A stretch of 64,000 nucleotides of DNA from Balneola sp. (GTDB lineage Bacteria; Bacteroidota; Rhodothermia; Balneolales; Balneolaceae): NCBI GenBank assembly GCA_002694685.1, contig NZMW01000001.1, positions 186,001 to 250,000 on the forward strand. The letters are read 5' to 3'. How positions within the stretch are numbered: position 1 is the stretch's first letter; every line of letters begins with the position of its first letter. Of the stretch, positions 24,721 through 33,726 are shown piece after piece. A program made the position numbers and the translations under genes. The notes under the pieces were generated by a model, which saw only the letters and a program-made list of their open reading frames with translations, was not told the origin of the DNA and ran no database searches.

Positions 24721-27462
24721 ATGAAGGTATTCACAGTTTTTAAAGGACTACTTTATCTTTTTGTCTTCCTGCTTGCCACAAATTCCGTATCTGCATTTCA
24801 AACCGGGAAAATTGCTGGCGAAGTTAAAGATGAATCCGGCGATCCCTTAATTGGTGTTTCCGTTTATATTGAAGGAACTACTAAAGGGATAAACTCTGAC
24901 GTTGATGGCAGATATAACATTAATAATGTTGATGCAGGAACGTATGTAGTAATTTTTCAATACTTGGGATACGCTACATATAGAGTTGAAAACGTAGAGG
25001 TATTTGTTGATCAAACAACAAGAATTGATGCTACACTTAAAGAATCAGTAATAGAAGGTGAAGAAGTTGTTGTAACAGCTGAAAGGCCAATTGTAGAAAA
25101 AGATAGAACTACAACTACAGCCTACATCAGTTCAGAACAATTAGAAGATTTACCGGTTGTTAACTTATCAGATGCTATTAATAATCAGGCCGGTGTTGTA
25201 GATGGTCACTTCCGAGGAGGGAGGACAGGTGAAGTTGCCTATTTGGTAAATGGCGTACCTATTAATAATGCATATAACAATTCTGCTGCATTTACAGTTG
25301 AGCAGAACATGGTTTCTAGTCTCCAGGTTATTAGTGGTGTTTTTAATGCAGAGTATGGACAGGCCTTAAGTGGTGTTGTAGATATTGTAACTAAGGGTGT
25401 TCCAGAAGATTGGTCAGGTAATTTCCTAGCGTATACAGGTAATATTGTAAGTAATAGAGAACTTGAATTTATAAGTCGAGAAACAGGTCCGGGACCATTT
25501 CTCGCAAGTGATGATTTTGTCAGTGAAACAGTTTCATATACTGAAGCTGCTCCCTTTTTAGAGAACAGAGATGTTCAGGTCTCAATTGGAGGCCCTATTA
25601 TAGATGAAAAACTGGGTGTTCGTGTATCCCTCAGATACCTTAAAGACCCTGGTCATCTTATTGGAAAAGACTTATTCCGACCTTCTGATCAGTCCTTTGG
25701 GCTAAGTAACAGTGCGAGGAATAATTGGCTTATTGAATCTACCGGAACCGGTGATTATGTATCCATGAACTACCAAGATCGGTATTCTCTAAACTCGTCA
25801 CTTGTTTATGAAGTAAACAGCCGCTTTAAAATTGATTACAACTTGTTTCTTCAAAAATCGGACGGTCAAGGTTATAACCACGCTTTTAAATACAACCCTA
25901 ATGGAGTAAACGAATACCATAACCTTTCTCAGAATCATATTTTGGGAATGAAGTATGTATTTGGTCAGAAATCTTTCGCCAACCTTTCGTTTAGTTACCT
26001 AAATGATACAGGTGGTTCTTGGTTGCATACTCCACCGGAAGATTCTTTAAACCTTTCCAGTGCTTATGTACCTGTAGAGCAAAACACTCAGCAGGGTAGA
26101 GAAGCTTTTGCTGTTGGAGGGAACCAACTATTTTCTACACGTGATATAGTTCAGACTTCCGGTGTTGTTGGAAGTTTTACTTCACAGCTAAACAGTGTAG
26201 TGTCTATTAAGACTGGCTTTTCGGGAAGATTTCATAATCTAGACGTTAATACTTTTGGTATCACAGTGTTGAATGACGAGCCAAGAGTTAACGACAGCCC
26301 GTATGACACCTATGCTCTTGACGTCAGCCCTTATGAAGCTGCAGCATATGCTCAAACAAAAATTGAGTATCCAAACCTGATTGTTAATGCAGGTCTTCGA
26401 GCTGACTATTTTAATCCAAATTTTACAGTGCCAAGAGATTGGACACAGGCTTCAAGAGCAACGATTTCTGACCCAGAGAATCCGACAGAAACAATTTCTA
26501 ACAGGGTTGAGGCTGATGACACTTTTCAATTGAGTCCTCGCTTAGGAATCGCATTCCCAATTTCTGAAACAGGAGTAATGCGCTTTTCAGCGGGATTATT
26601 CTTTCAAACACCTCAGTTGTCTATTCTTTATACCAACTCTGAGTACGAGAAAAATCCAGCTGCTTCTCCAGCACAGTTTGGTAATGCAAATTTAGATCCT
26701 GAGAGAACACTTTCATTTGAGGTTGGACTACAACAAGGTATTACTGAAACGTTGGGACTCGATTTCACCATTTTCTCTAAGGATATCAGAAACCTTACAG
26801 GTGTTGAGTTTGGACGAGCTTTCGACGGACAGAATATCTCAAGATTTATAAATCTTGACTACGGTACCATTAAGGGAACAACACTATCACTTTACCAAAG
26901 AGGAGATGGCCCAATTTCATGGACTATTGATTACACTCTCCAGTTTGCTAAAGGATCAGCCTCAAACCCAACAGACGCATTTAACCGCTTCCAGGCTGGT
27001 TTAGAGCCTACAATTAAGCTTAGAAGACTTGATTGGGACAGAAGAAATGTATTGAACAACACTCTAACTTACCGAACAAATATTGGGCTTACCATCTCTG
27101 CTATAAGTAGCTTACAGACAGGAACACCATATACAACACTCAGAAGAGACAGAACTTCCTTCATAGATAATAATGAAGATAAGCCTGTTTGGTTTAACAC
27201 TGACATGAGACTTTACTACAAACCGGTAAAATTAAGTCAAGACGTTCAGTTCTTCCTCCAAATTGATAACGTTTTCGATACCAGAGCTCAGTGGTCGGTA
27301 TTCAATGACACCGGAGTTTCATACGAATCCGAAAGACTGGCTGATATCCAAAGAGGTAATTCTATTCCCGGTGGTTTGAATAGCTTCGAAGAATTCATCT
27401 ACAATCAGTCAATGGAAGGTCCTCCAAGAACTGTTAAAGCAGGACTTAGATATACATTTTGA
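24721..27462 (+). CDS. TonB-dependent outer-membrane receptor with carboxypeptidase-regulatory-like domain
   Basis: I chose ATG 24721 because the upstream ATG 24697 is inside a hairpin. This start gives a clean signal peptide (residues 1-25) and a 913-residue protein. A CarboxypepD_reg-like domain (about 29-107, GEVKDESGDPLIGVSVYIEG) is followed by a TonB-box-like stretch EEVVVTAERP (about 114-123), the plug (about 125-228, AYLVNGVPINN, EYGQALSGVVDIVTKG) and a long beta-barrel ending in RYTF, the terminal aromatic needed for assembly. This is the energy-driven import pore for an oligosaccharide or similar solute. No SusD gene follows. The end touches the next gene's open frame. Confidence 0.93.
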   Translation: MKVFTVFKGLLYLFVFLLATNSVSAFQTGKIAGEVKDESGDPLIGVSVYIEGTTKGINSDVDGRYNINNVDAGTYVVIFQYLGYATYRVENVEVFVDQTTRIDATLKESVIEGEEVVVTAERPIVEKDRTTTTAYISSEQLEDLPVVNLSDAINNQAGVVDGHFRGGRTGEVAYLVNGVPINNAYNNSAAFTVEQNMVSSLQVISGVFNAEYGQALSGVVDIVTKGVPEDWSGNFLAYTGNIVSNRELEFISRETGPGPFLASDDFVSETVSYTEAAPFLENRDVQVSIGGPIIDEKLGVRVSLRYLKDPGHLIGKDLFRPSDQSFGLSNSARNNWLIESTGTGDYVSMNYQDRYSLNSSLVYEVNSRFKIDYNLFLQKSDGQGYNHAFKYNPNGVNEYHNLSQNHILGMKYVFGQKSFANLSFSYLNDTGGSWLHTPPEDSLNLSSAYVPVEQNTQQGREAFAVGGNQLFSTRDIVQTSGVVGSFTSQLNSVVSIKTGFSGRFHNLDVNTFGITVLNDEPRVNDSPYDTYALDVSPYEAAAYAQTKIEYPNLIVNAGLRADYFNPNFTVPRDWTQASRATISDPENPTETISNRVEADDTFQLSPRLGIAFPISETGVMRFSAGLFFQTPQLSILYTNSEYEKNPAASPAQFGNANLDPERTLSFEVGLQQGITETLGLDFTIFSKDIRNLTGVEFGRAFDGQNISRFINLDYGTIKGTTLSLYQRGDGPISWTIDYTLQFAKGSASNPTDAFNRFQAGLEPTIKLRRLDWDRRNVLNNTLTYRTNIGLTISAISSLQTGTPYTTLRRDRTSFIDNNEDKPVWFNTDMRLYYKPVKLSQDVQFFLQIDNVFDTRAQWSVFNDTGVSYESERLADIQRGNSIPGGLNSFEEFIYNQSMEGPPRTVKAGLRYTF

Positions 27463-27512
27463 TGTTAAAAAAATTAGAAATCAGAGAAACAAAGAATATC
27501 AGACAGACAAGT

Positions 27513-30500
27513 ATGAAGAAGAGTAGAAATTTATTCCTGATCATATGCATGCTCTTATTTTCAGGAAGCCTAATGGCGCAAGGAATTCCTGATGAGTATA
27601 ATGGAGTAATTTATCGTGGTGAATCTGAGTCGATAGCTAGGGGAGTGCTGGATGGAAACCTTATCCAAACTAACTTCCGAAATCATGGTGAGTTTTCCAG
27701 ATGGAATGACATTCCGTGGGGAGTTTGGCCTCGAGATATCGGTGGTCGCCATATTGATGGAGTAGGTGTTATTATTGCCGGTTTTGTAAACGGTAATCGT
27801 TCAGATTATCCTGATTTCTATAATGGAGCCGCTGATACCCTTTTGAATCCGGTCATCATCAACTATAGACAAGCTGGATTACGACAAAGCCCTTTTACAG
27901 GAGAGGCATGGGGATGGCTTCCGCTTCCGGGATTTAATAACCCAGAAAGAGTAGATCCGGTTACATCCGTTCTCACTCCAACTCCGGCCTTAAGTACGGA
28001 TCCTAGCTCTTGGCCAGAATTTTGGCCTGACAGGCTGAATGAATCTGACGCTGGATGGCCAGGAACCTGGAATGGTCGTGATGGTCGTTTAGCAAATGCT
28101 GATCAGGAGTCTTTTTATGTGATGGATGACTTTTCTGATGACGAATATGCAGTAGATCCTGAAACGGGCGAACCATACAGTCCATTTGGAGTGTATTATC
28201 CAAGTCCTCAGTCAGATTCTACTATGGGTGGTTTAGGCTTACAAATGCAGGTCCGTGTTTTCCAATGGGCAAACATACTTGCTGAGGATACTATGTTTTT
28301 GATCTACAGAATTACAAACAAAGGAGACTTCGATCAAGAGCGCCTTTATTTTGTTCAGATTGTAGATTACGGATTAGGTAATGAGGAAGATGATGATAAC
28401 GCCGCTTATGATCCCTTACTTGATGTTGTATATGGTTGGGATAGTAATGGAATAGGTACGCCGACAACCGGAGGCGGTAACTATGAATTGGGATATACGG
28501 GTTTTGCCTTTCTTGAATCTCCGGCTGATAGCGATGATTTAGTTGATGCTGATCAGGACGGTATTACAGATGAATCTCGATTTGATAATAATATTATGAC
28601 GCCTATCGTTGGACAAGCCGCAATCGAGGCAGAGGTTGAGGCACGATACGACCGTGCAGCGTTTGAAAATTACTATGGTCCTTTAGAAGATCGCCCGGCT
28701 TACATTGCAGGTATTTGGTACCCTGAAGATGAAGAATTAGACTGGGTAGGTTATTCTGATGAAAATAATAATGGTGTTTATGATCAAGGCGAATTAATAA
28801 ACGATGATTATGGCCGAGATGGTCTTGGACCTTTTGACTTAGATTATGTAGGTCCTGACGAAGGAGAAGCTGATGGAATGCCTACTCAAGGAGAGCCTAA
28901 CTTTAATGAATTGGATGTTGATGAATCAGATCAGATTGGCTTAACAGGTTTTGACTTGAACACCCGTCCATTTTACGAAAGTGGTAATAACCTTAGAGAT
29001 GATACCTGGCTATTCGAGCGTATTGTTTTGAGTGAGTTTCCACTTGGCCAAGAGCCGGTACAATCTGTTGCAGATGATGAGCCATTTGCGCTTTTTATGT
29101 CAGGAGAAGTACAACTTTCCAGCGAGAATACTCCAAATGGCAAGTCAACAGACTTCTTCTCTACAGCATGGATTTTTGGTGATAATGAGGAAGATTTCTT
29201 CAAAAATAGAAGAACTGTTCAAAACATTTATAATGCTGATTATACGTTTGCTCAACCCCCAACTACACCTATACTTACTGCAGATGCAGGAGATAGAAGA
29301 GTAGTACTATCATGGGATGAGGCAGCAGTTGAGAGTTATGACCGTTTTCTTCAGGATTTTGATTTTGAGGGCTTCAAGTTATTCCGCAGTACAAATAATG
29401 TATTTACGGACGCCAGAACTATTACGGATGTAAATGGTGCTCCTACTTATTATGATCCAATTGCACAATTTGACTTGGATAACGATATCAGTGGCACTGT
29501 TCCGGTATTGGAAGGCGATGCAATTTTTGATCTTGGAAGCAACACAGGTCTACAATTCAACTATGTTGATACTACCGTCACAAATGGTAAAACTTACTAT
29601 TACGCTATCGTAGCTTACGACAGAGGCTTTCAACCTGAAGATGGCTCAACCGCTTTAGGTATTGATCCTCAGGAAAATACCTTCAACATTTCTGTAGATT
29701 TAGCTGGTAATGTAACAGGGACTTCAGTAAACGCAGCTGTAGTTGTTCCTAAGACAAATCCACTTGGGTATACTTTAGGTGGGTCAACTACTGATCTTAG
29801 CACTTTAACAACTGGTGATGGTACAGGAAGGGCTAATGTGAACATTGTATCTGAAAATCTAATTGATGAATCAAAGCAATACCAAGTTAACTTCTTTGAC
29901 ACGATGTCAACTTCAGGAGATTTTAGAAATACTTCAGGCTTTGAAATGGTTGAGTTAACAACTTCAGATACAATTATAGCACGTACTGAGTTTACACCTT
30001 CAACCAGTGTAATTGATGGATTTACCTTTGAAATGGAGAATAATCCACCTACTGAGGTTATTGATAGTAGAACCGGATATATCTCTAATTCAGGATCAGA
30101 GAATGAATTATTCAGTCTTAATCCAAATGAACTGGATGGACTGGAAACAGACTGGGTAATTACACTAACCAAAAATATTCTTACACCAACAGGAATCTCA
30201 ACAGGGGGATTTGTAAGAAGCGATTCTGACTTCGAACTCACATGGGTAGGACCCAATGATACGCAGTACTCGCCTCCTTTTATATTGGGTGGGCAATTTA
30301 CTAGAATCGATATACCGGTCTTTGCCAGAAATATTAGTACTGATACGGATGTAGTACTTTTAGTAATTGACCAAGATGAAAATGGTGAATTCAATTCAGG
30401 TGACAACTTAGTAGTTACTGAGCGACAGCCAAACGGCCAGTATAGATATAGGTATAACCTTCAATTCAATGCACAAGGTAGTGGAACTCCTCCTTCTGCT

Positions 30501-30917
30501 GGTGATAAGATCCGTATATCAAGTACTCGTTCATTTGGTAACGGAGATACATTCCAGTTTGGAGTTACTAAAGCCTCTATTGATAACGAGCTTGCTTCGT
30601 CTCAAATGGATGATATTTATGTTGCCCCGAATCCATACATAGGTGCTGCTGAATGGGAGCGAAGTTCAGGACAAGTTGGGCGTGGAGAAAGGAAGATATA
30701 CTTCTACAATCTACCCCGAAAATGTACAATCAGAATTTTCAACGTTAGAGGTGAATTGATTAACACTCTTAACCATGACGGTGCAATTGATGACGGTGCT
30801 ATTTCCTGGGATTTAAGGACTGCTAATAATGAAGATATAGCATACGGGGTCTATTTCTATCACGTATCAGCAGAAGGGATAGGCGAATATGTAGACAAAT
30901 TTGCAATCGTCAAGTAG
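27513..30917 (+). CDS. Large secreted protein with T9SS-type C-terminus and Ca2+-loop-like repeats
   Basis: The frame is open from a TTG at 27459, but ATG 27513 starts directly at a signal peptide (KKSRNLFLIICMLLFSGSLMAQ), giving 1134 residues. There are no recognised catalytic residues. Acidic loops resembling calcium-binding DxDxDG repeats occur at DADQDGITDE, DENNNGVYDQGE and DQDENGEFNSGD. A fibronectin-like segment (APTTPILTADAGDRRVVLSW) lies mid-protein. The end (VAPNPYIGA ... IRIFNVRGELINTL ... GVYFYHV) is a T9SS sorting domain with the usual APNP entry and GxY late strand. It lies between the receptor and a PorV-like barrel, so a surface complex with them is a reasonable inference. Its function is unknown. 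Confidence 0.7.
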   Translation: MKKSRNLFLIICMLLFSGSLMAQGIPDEYNGVIYRGESESIARGVLDGNLIQTNFRNHGEFSRWNDIPWGVWPRDIGGRHIDGVGVIIAGFVNGNRSDYPDFYNGAADTLLNPVIINYRQAGLRQSPFTGEAWGWLPLPGFNNPERVDPVTSVLTPTPALSTDPSSWPEFWPDRLNESDAGWPGTWNGRDGRLANADQESFYVMDDFSDDEYAVDPETGEPYSPFGVYYPSPQSDSTMGGLGLQMQVRVFQWANILAEDTMFLIYRITNKGDFDQERLYFVQIVDYGLGNEEDDDNAAYDPLLDVVYGWDSNGIGTPTTGGGNYELGYTGFAFLESPADSDDLVDADQDGITDESRFDNNIMTPIVGQAAIEAEVEARYDRAAFENYYGPLEDRPAYIAGIWYPEDEELDWVGYSDENNNGVYDQGELINDDYGRDGLGPFDLDYVGPDEGEADGMPTQGEPNFNELDVDESDQIGLTGFDLNTRPFYESGNNLRDDTWLFERIVLSEFPLGQEPVQSVADDEPFALFMSGEVQLSSENTPNGKSTDFFSTAWIFGDNEEDFFKNRRTVQNIYNADYTFAQPPTTPILTADAGDRRVVLSWDEAAVESYDRFLQDFDFEGFKLFRSTNNVFTDARTITDVNGAPTYYDPIAQFDLDNDISGTVPVLEGDAIFDLGSNTGLQFNYVDTTVTNGKTYYYAIVAYDRGFQPEDGSTALGIDPQENTFNISVDLAGNVTGTSVNAAVVVPKTNPLGYTLGGSTTDLSTLTTGDGTGRANVNIVSENLIDESKQYQVNFFDTMSTSGDFRNTSGFEMVELTTSDTIIARTEFTPSTSVIDGFTFEMENNPPTEVIDSRTGYISNSGSENELFSLNPNELDGLETDWVITLTKNILTPTGISTGGFVRSDSDFELTWVGPNDTQYSPPFILGGQFTRIDIPVFARNISTDTDVVLLVIDQDENGEFNSGDNLVVTERQPNGQYRYRYNLQFNAQGSGTPPSAGDKIRISSTRSFGNGDTFQFGVTKASIDNELASSQMDDIYVAPNPYIGAAEWERSSGQVGRGERKIYFYNLPRKCTIRIFNVRGELINTLNHDGAIDDGAISWDLRTANNEDIAYGVYFYHVSAEGIGEYVDKFAIVK

Positions 30918-30919
30918 TC

Positions 30920-31999
30920 ATGAAGAATATAAAAAGTAAGATTCTAACACATCAGATTATGAAGCCTCTTTCTACATTAATTGTATTACTCTTTTTAGTT
31001 AGCTCGGTGTCACTACATGCTCAAAGCAGGGTAGGTACTACAGCCGCTCCATTTCTCACACTGGGAGTTGGAGCTAAAGGCTCAGCCTTAGGACACGCGA
31101 ATACCGTGATTACTTCAGGTGCGGAGGGGCTTTTTTGGAACCCCGCAACTATTGCTCTAAAGAATGAGGGTGGTACTTACAGCTCGGGATATCTTTCCTA
31201 TAATCAACTTTTTGTTGATGTCAGCGCCTATGCCTCCGGATTAGTGTTTAATATTTCAGAAGGCAAAAGCTTTGGTATAGGCCTGAACTACCTTGACTAT
31301 GGTAGAATGGATATACGAACGGTAGAACTTCAGGAGGGAACAGGTGCTTCATTTGGTGCTCATGATCTAAGCATTGGATTATCTTATGCTCAAAACCTTA
31401 CCGAATCCTTTTACTTTGGTGGAACGGCTAAGTTAATTCAGCAGAAAATCTATGATATGAGCGCTGAAACCTTTGCATTCGACTTTGGATTTACTCTTTT
31501 AACAGACTATCTAAATGGTATGAAGCTTGGTGCAACCATAAGTAACTTTGGTGGAAGTATGCAGATGGGGGGTATTAACGCTGAGTACCTGATTGATGTT
31601 GATGAAACAAGTGAAGGTAATAATGAATCCGTTCCAGGTCGTATCTTCATGGACGAATGGGATCTGCCGTTATCATTCAGGTTTGGTGTAGCGCTTCCGG
31701 TTATTAAGCAAGACAATTTAGAGCTACTGCTACTGACTGATGCTCAACAAACCAACGATAATGATCTTAATTTAGACACGGGTTCTCAACTCAGCTATAT
31801 CACCAATACAATTAAGTTTCATGCCAGAGCAGGTTATAAAGATCTACTTTTAGGTGATCAGGTTGATTCGCACTTTACATATGGAGCAGGCTTCACACTA
31901 AAAACAGCCAGCGGCGTTGCTCTTGGCTTTGATTTTGCCCAAGTTCCATTTGAGTATTTAGGCAACACGACGTTAATTGATATAAAATTATACTTCTAA
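30920..31999 (+). CDS. PorV/PorQ-family outer-membrane protein
   Basis: The protein has 359 residues. Two starts are possible: ATG 30920, two bases after the preceding stop, or ATG 30959, which begins a clean signal peptide (KPLSTLIVLLFLVSSVSLHAQ). The N-terminal signature TTAAPFLTLGVGAKGSALG, followed by SGAEGLFWNPATIAL, is the PorV/PorQ pattern, and the rest is alternating beta-strands of a FadL-like barrel ending in KLYF. In T9SS, PorV binds sorting-domain cargo at the outer membrane and hands it to the attachment machinery. A dedicated copy next to a T9SS-type exoprotein suggests it handles that protein. It is not proven to be PorV itself. Confidence 0.8.
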   Translation: MKNIKSKILTHQIMKPLSTLIVLLFLVSSVSLHAQSRVGTTAAPFLTLGVGAKGSALGHANTVITSGAEGLFWNPATIALKNEGGTYSSGYLSYNQLFVDVSAYASGLVFNISEGKSFGIGLNYLDYGRMDIRTVELQEGTGASFGAHDLSIGLSYAQNLTESFYFGGTAKLIQQKIYDMSAETFAFDFGFTLLTDYLNGMKLGATISNFGGSMQMGGINAEYLIDVDETSEGNNESVPGRIFMDEWDLPLSFRFGVALPVIKQDNLELLLLTDAQQTNDNDLNLDTGSQLSYITNTIKFHARAGYKDLLLGDQVDSHFTYGAGFTLKTASGVALGFDFAQVPFEYLGNTTLIDIKLYF

Positions 32000-33721
32000 A
32001 TGTTTCAACCCAGTTTATTGAAAAAGAATAGCCACCTACATTTTAAGTGGCTATTCTTTTTTTGTGTTATAGGCTCATCTTTGTTTTTAGCAAACTGTTC
32101 TCAAGAGAAAGAATCCGAACAAGTAATTGCTACTGTTAATGATTCGGAAATTACGGTATCCGATTTTGAACAAAAATATGTTGGTTACCTGATCAAAACA
32201 GGACGAAATGATATTAAGAACGAACGTTATCGATATTTAAGTGAGCTAATTGATAATCTAGCTGTAGCCGATGCGGCTATTCAAAAGAATTATCTAGGCA
32301 ACCAAACTTATCAGGATGCTATTTGGTATCAGAAGAGAAAATCCCTCGCTGATATCTACTTTGTGGATCAAATGAATGAGCGAATTGAAAACCCATCAGA
32401 AGAGGACGTTCGATTAGCTTTCGCCAAGTCAAAACGTAAAGTATATGTAAGGCATCTGTTTTCTAAAGACGAAGACAAACTCTACAGGTATTACAATAGG
32501 CTTGAGGCCGGCGAGAATTTTGTAGACTTGGCCAATGAGTTTTATGGTACTGCAGAGTATGACTCCACGGCTGGCTATCTAGGTCCCATTTCATATTATG
32601 GAATTGATGATAATTTTGCGGAAACAGCTTTTTCGATAAATGAAGGGGGATATTCAGAACCAATAAGAACAAGCTTTGGCTATCATATTATTTATGTGGA
32701 GAAAGTATTGTTTGAGGCTATGTTAACCGAAAGCGAATATCAGATTCGGAAAGAAGGAATTCAGAATAAAGTTAAGCAACGAAATCAAGCTCTCGAGGCT
32801 AATGCTTACATCCGTGATTTGATGAGTAAGGTGAATATAGAAATGAATCGCGAACCCCTTGTCAGTTTGATGGAGGAAATCAGAAATTTACCATCAATAC
32901 AAGAAATAGATCGTGAGCAAGAAGATGGAGACATGGAGGGAGCCACATGGAATGATGGTAAACTCGATGAATTGGCATTAGAAGTTGATGAGCAGTCAGT
33001 ACTAGGGACCTATGTATTGCTTGGTGAAAGAATTGATTTCACCATAGAAGATTATTTGAACTGGCTCCCATATTTGCCTTTAAACGAATCAAGGAACCGA
33101 ACTGGAGCATCAGTAGGAAGAGCGTTGCGTAACGAGGTCTTAATGCGTTTAGCTAAAGAAGAAGGTTATGAAAATGACGATAGAGTCAATAAGAAAGTAA
33201 AAGACCGAGGAATGGAAGTTCTTTCCGATCTATATCAACAGGAACTTATTCAAATAGCATTACAGGACACCTCAGAAACAGAAATCCCGGAGAACTTCCG
33301 CAACCAGGTAATTCGGAATCGAAGTTATAATATTGAGACCAGCTACTGGAAAATTCCTGCTACATCTCTGGAAGAAGCAAAAGTAATCAGACGGGATATT
33401 TTGTCAGGGACTCCTCCGCAAACATTTCCTAACTATACCTCGATAGAGCAGGCAAGTTTGTCGCCAATAGATGCTGATTACAGATTAGTGTCGAAAGCTA
33501 CTGTTGGCTCACCAGTTACAGCAAGTTCTGAAACACAAGGATGGGTGGTATTAAATGTAAACGACAAAGAGTTTATTCAAATTTCTGTGGATGACCCAGG
33601 TAAAGAGGTTGAGAAAATGTATCGCGTATTAAACTTCCTAGACACAAAAATAGATAGCATGCGATCTGCTTCAGATGTGGTCATCGATACAACGCTATTT
33701 GACGAAATTTATGAGCTTTAA
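32000..33721 (+). CDS. Parvulin-type (PPIC) peptidyl-prolyl isomerase lipoprotein, SurA/PrsA-like
   Basis: The protein has 573 residues. The ATG directly follows the preceding stop; TTG at codon 7 is an alternative. A hydrophobic signal ends at the lipobox SLFLANC (about 28-34). A helical chaperone-like region (VNDSEITVSDFEQKYVGYL) precedes one PPIC domain (about 142-240, VYVRHLFSKDEDKLYR, GYLGPISYYG, IRTSFGYHIIYVE), and a second, poorly conserved helical and PPIC-like half follows. SurA-like proteins help outer-membrane barrels fold. As the last gene of the uptake run it may serve the receptor and PorV-like barrel. Unusually, an intrinsic-terminator-like hairpin lies in its signal-peptide codons. 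Confidence 0.88.
   Translation: MFQPSLLKKNSHLHFKWLFFFCVIGSSLFLANCSQEKESEQVIATVNDSEITVSDFEQKYVGYLIKTGRNDIKNERYRYLSELIDNLAVADAAIQKNYLGNQTYQDAIWYQKRKSLADIYFVDQMNERIENPSEEDVRLAFAKSKRKVYVRHLFSKDEDKLYRYYNRLEAGENFVDLANEFYGTAEYDSTAGYLGPISYYGIDDNFAETAFSINEGGYSEPIRTSFGYHIIYVEKVLFEAMLTESEYQIRKEGIQNKVKQRNQALEANAYIRDLMSKVNIEMNREPLVSLMEEIRNLPSIQEIDREQEDGDMEGATWNDGKLDELALEVDEQSVLGTYVLLGERIDFTIEDYLNWLPYLPLNESRNRTGASVGRALRNEVLMRLAKEEGYENDDRVNKKVKDRGMEVLSDLYQQELIQIALQDTSETEIPENFRNQVIRNRSYNIETSYWKIPATSLEEAKVIRRDILSGTPPQTFPNYTSIEQASLSPIDADYRLVSKATVGSPVTASSETQGWVVLNVNDKEFIQISVDDPGKEVEKMYRVLNFLDTKIDSMRSASDVVIDTTLFDEIYEL
32021..32063 (+). terminator. Perfect 15-bp hairpin with T-tract inside the parvulin coding region
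   Basis: AAAAAGAATAGCCAC (32021-32035), an 11-base loop and GTGGCTATTCTTTTT (32047-32061) pair perfectly, and seven T's run through 32063. It has every feature of an intrinsic terminator but lies in codons 8-22 of the parvulin gene. It should end most transcripts after the PorV-like gene and leave low expression of the isomerase. Translating ribosomes would melt it, so coupling could control read-through. Confidence 0.75.
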
Positions 33722-33726
33722 AACCC

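Noticed and set aside
24721-27462. Naming the receptor SusC
   Set aside because: There is no SusD partner, and the carboxypeptidase-regulatory-like domain alone is found in many TonB receptors.
29669-30406. Long minus-strand open frame of 245 codons opposite the exoprotein gene
   Set aside because: It is a shadow of the plus-strand gene, rich in S and V with no start context or family features, inside a well-supported coding region.
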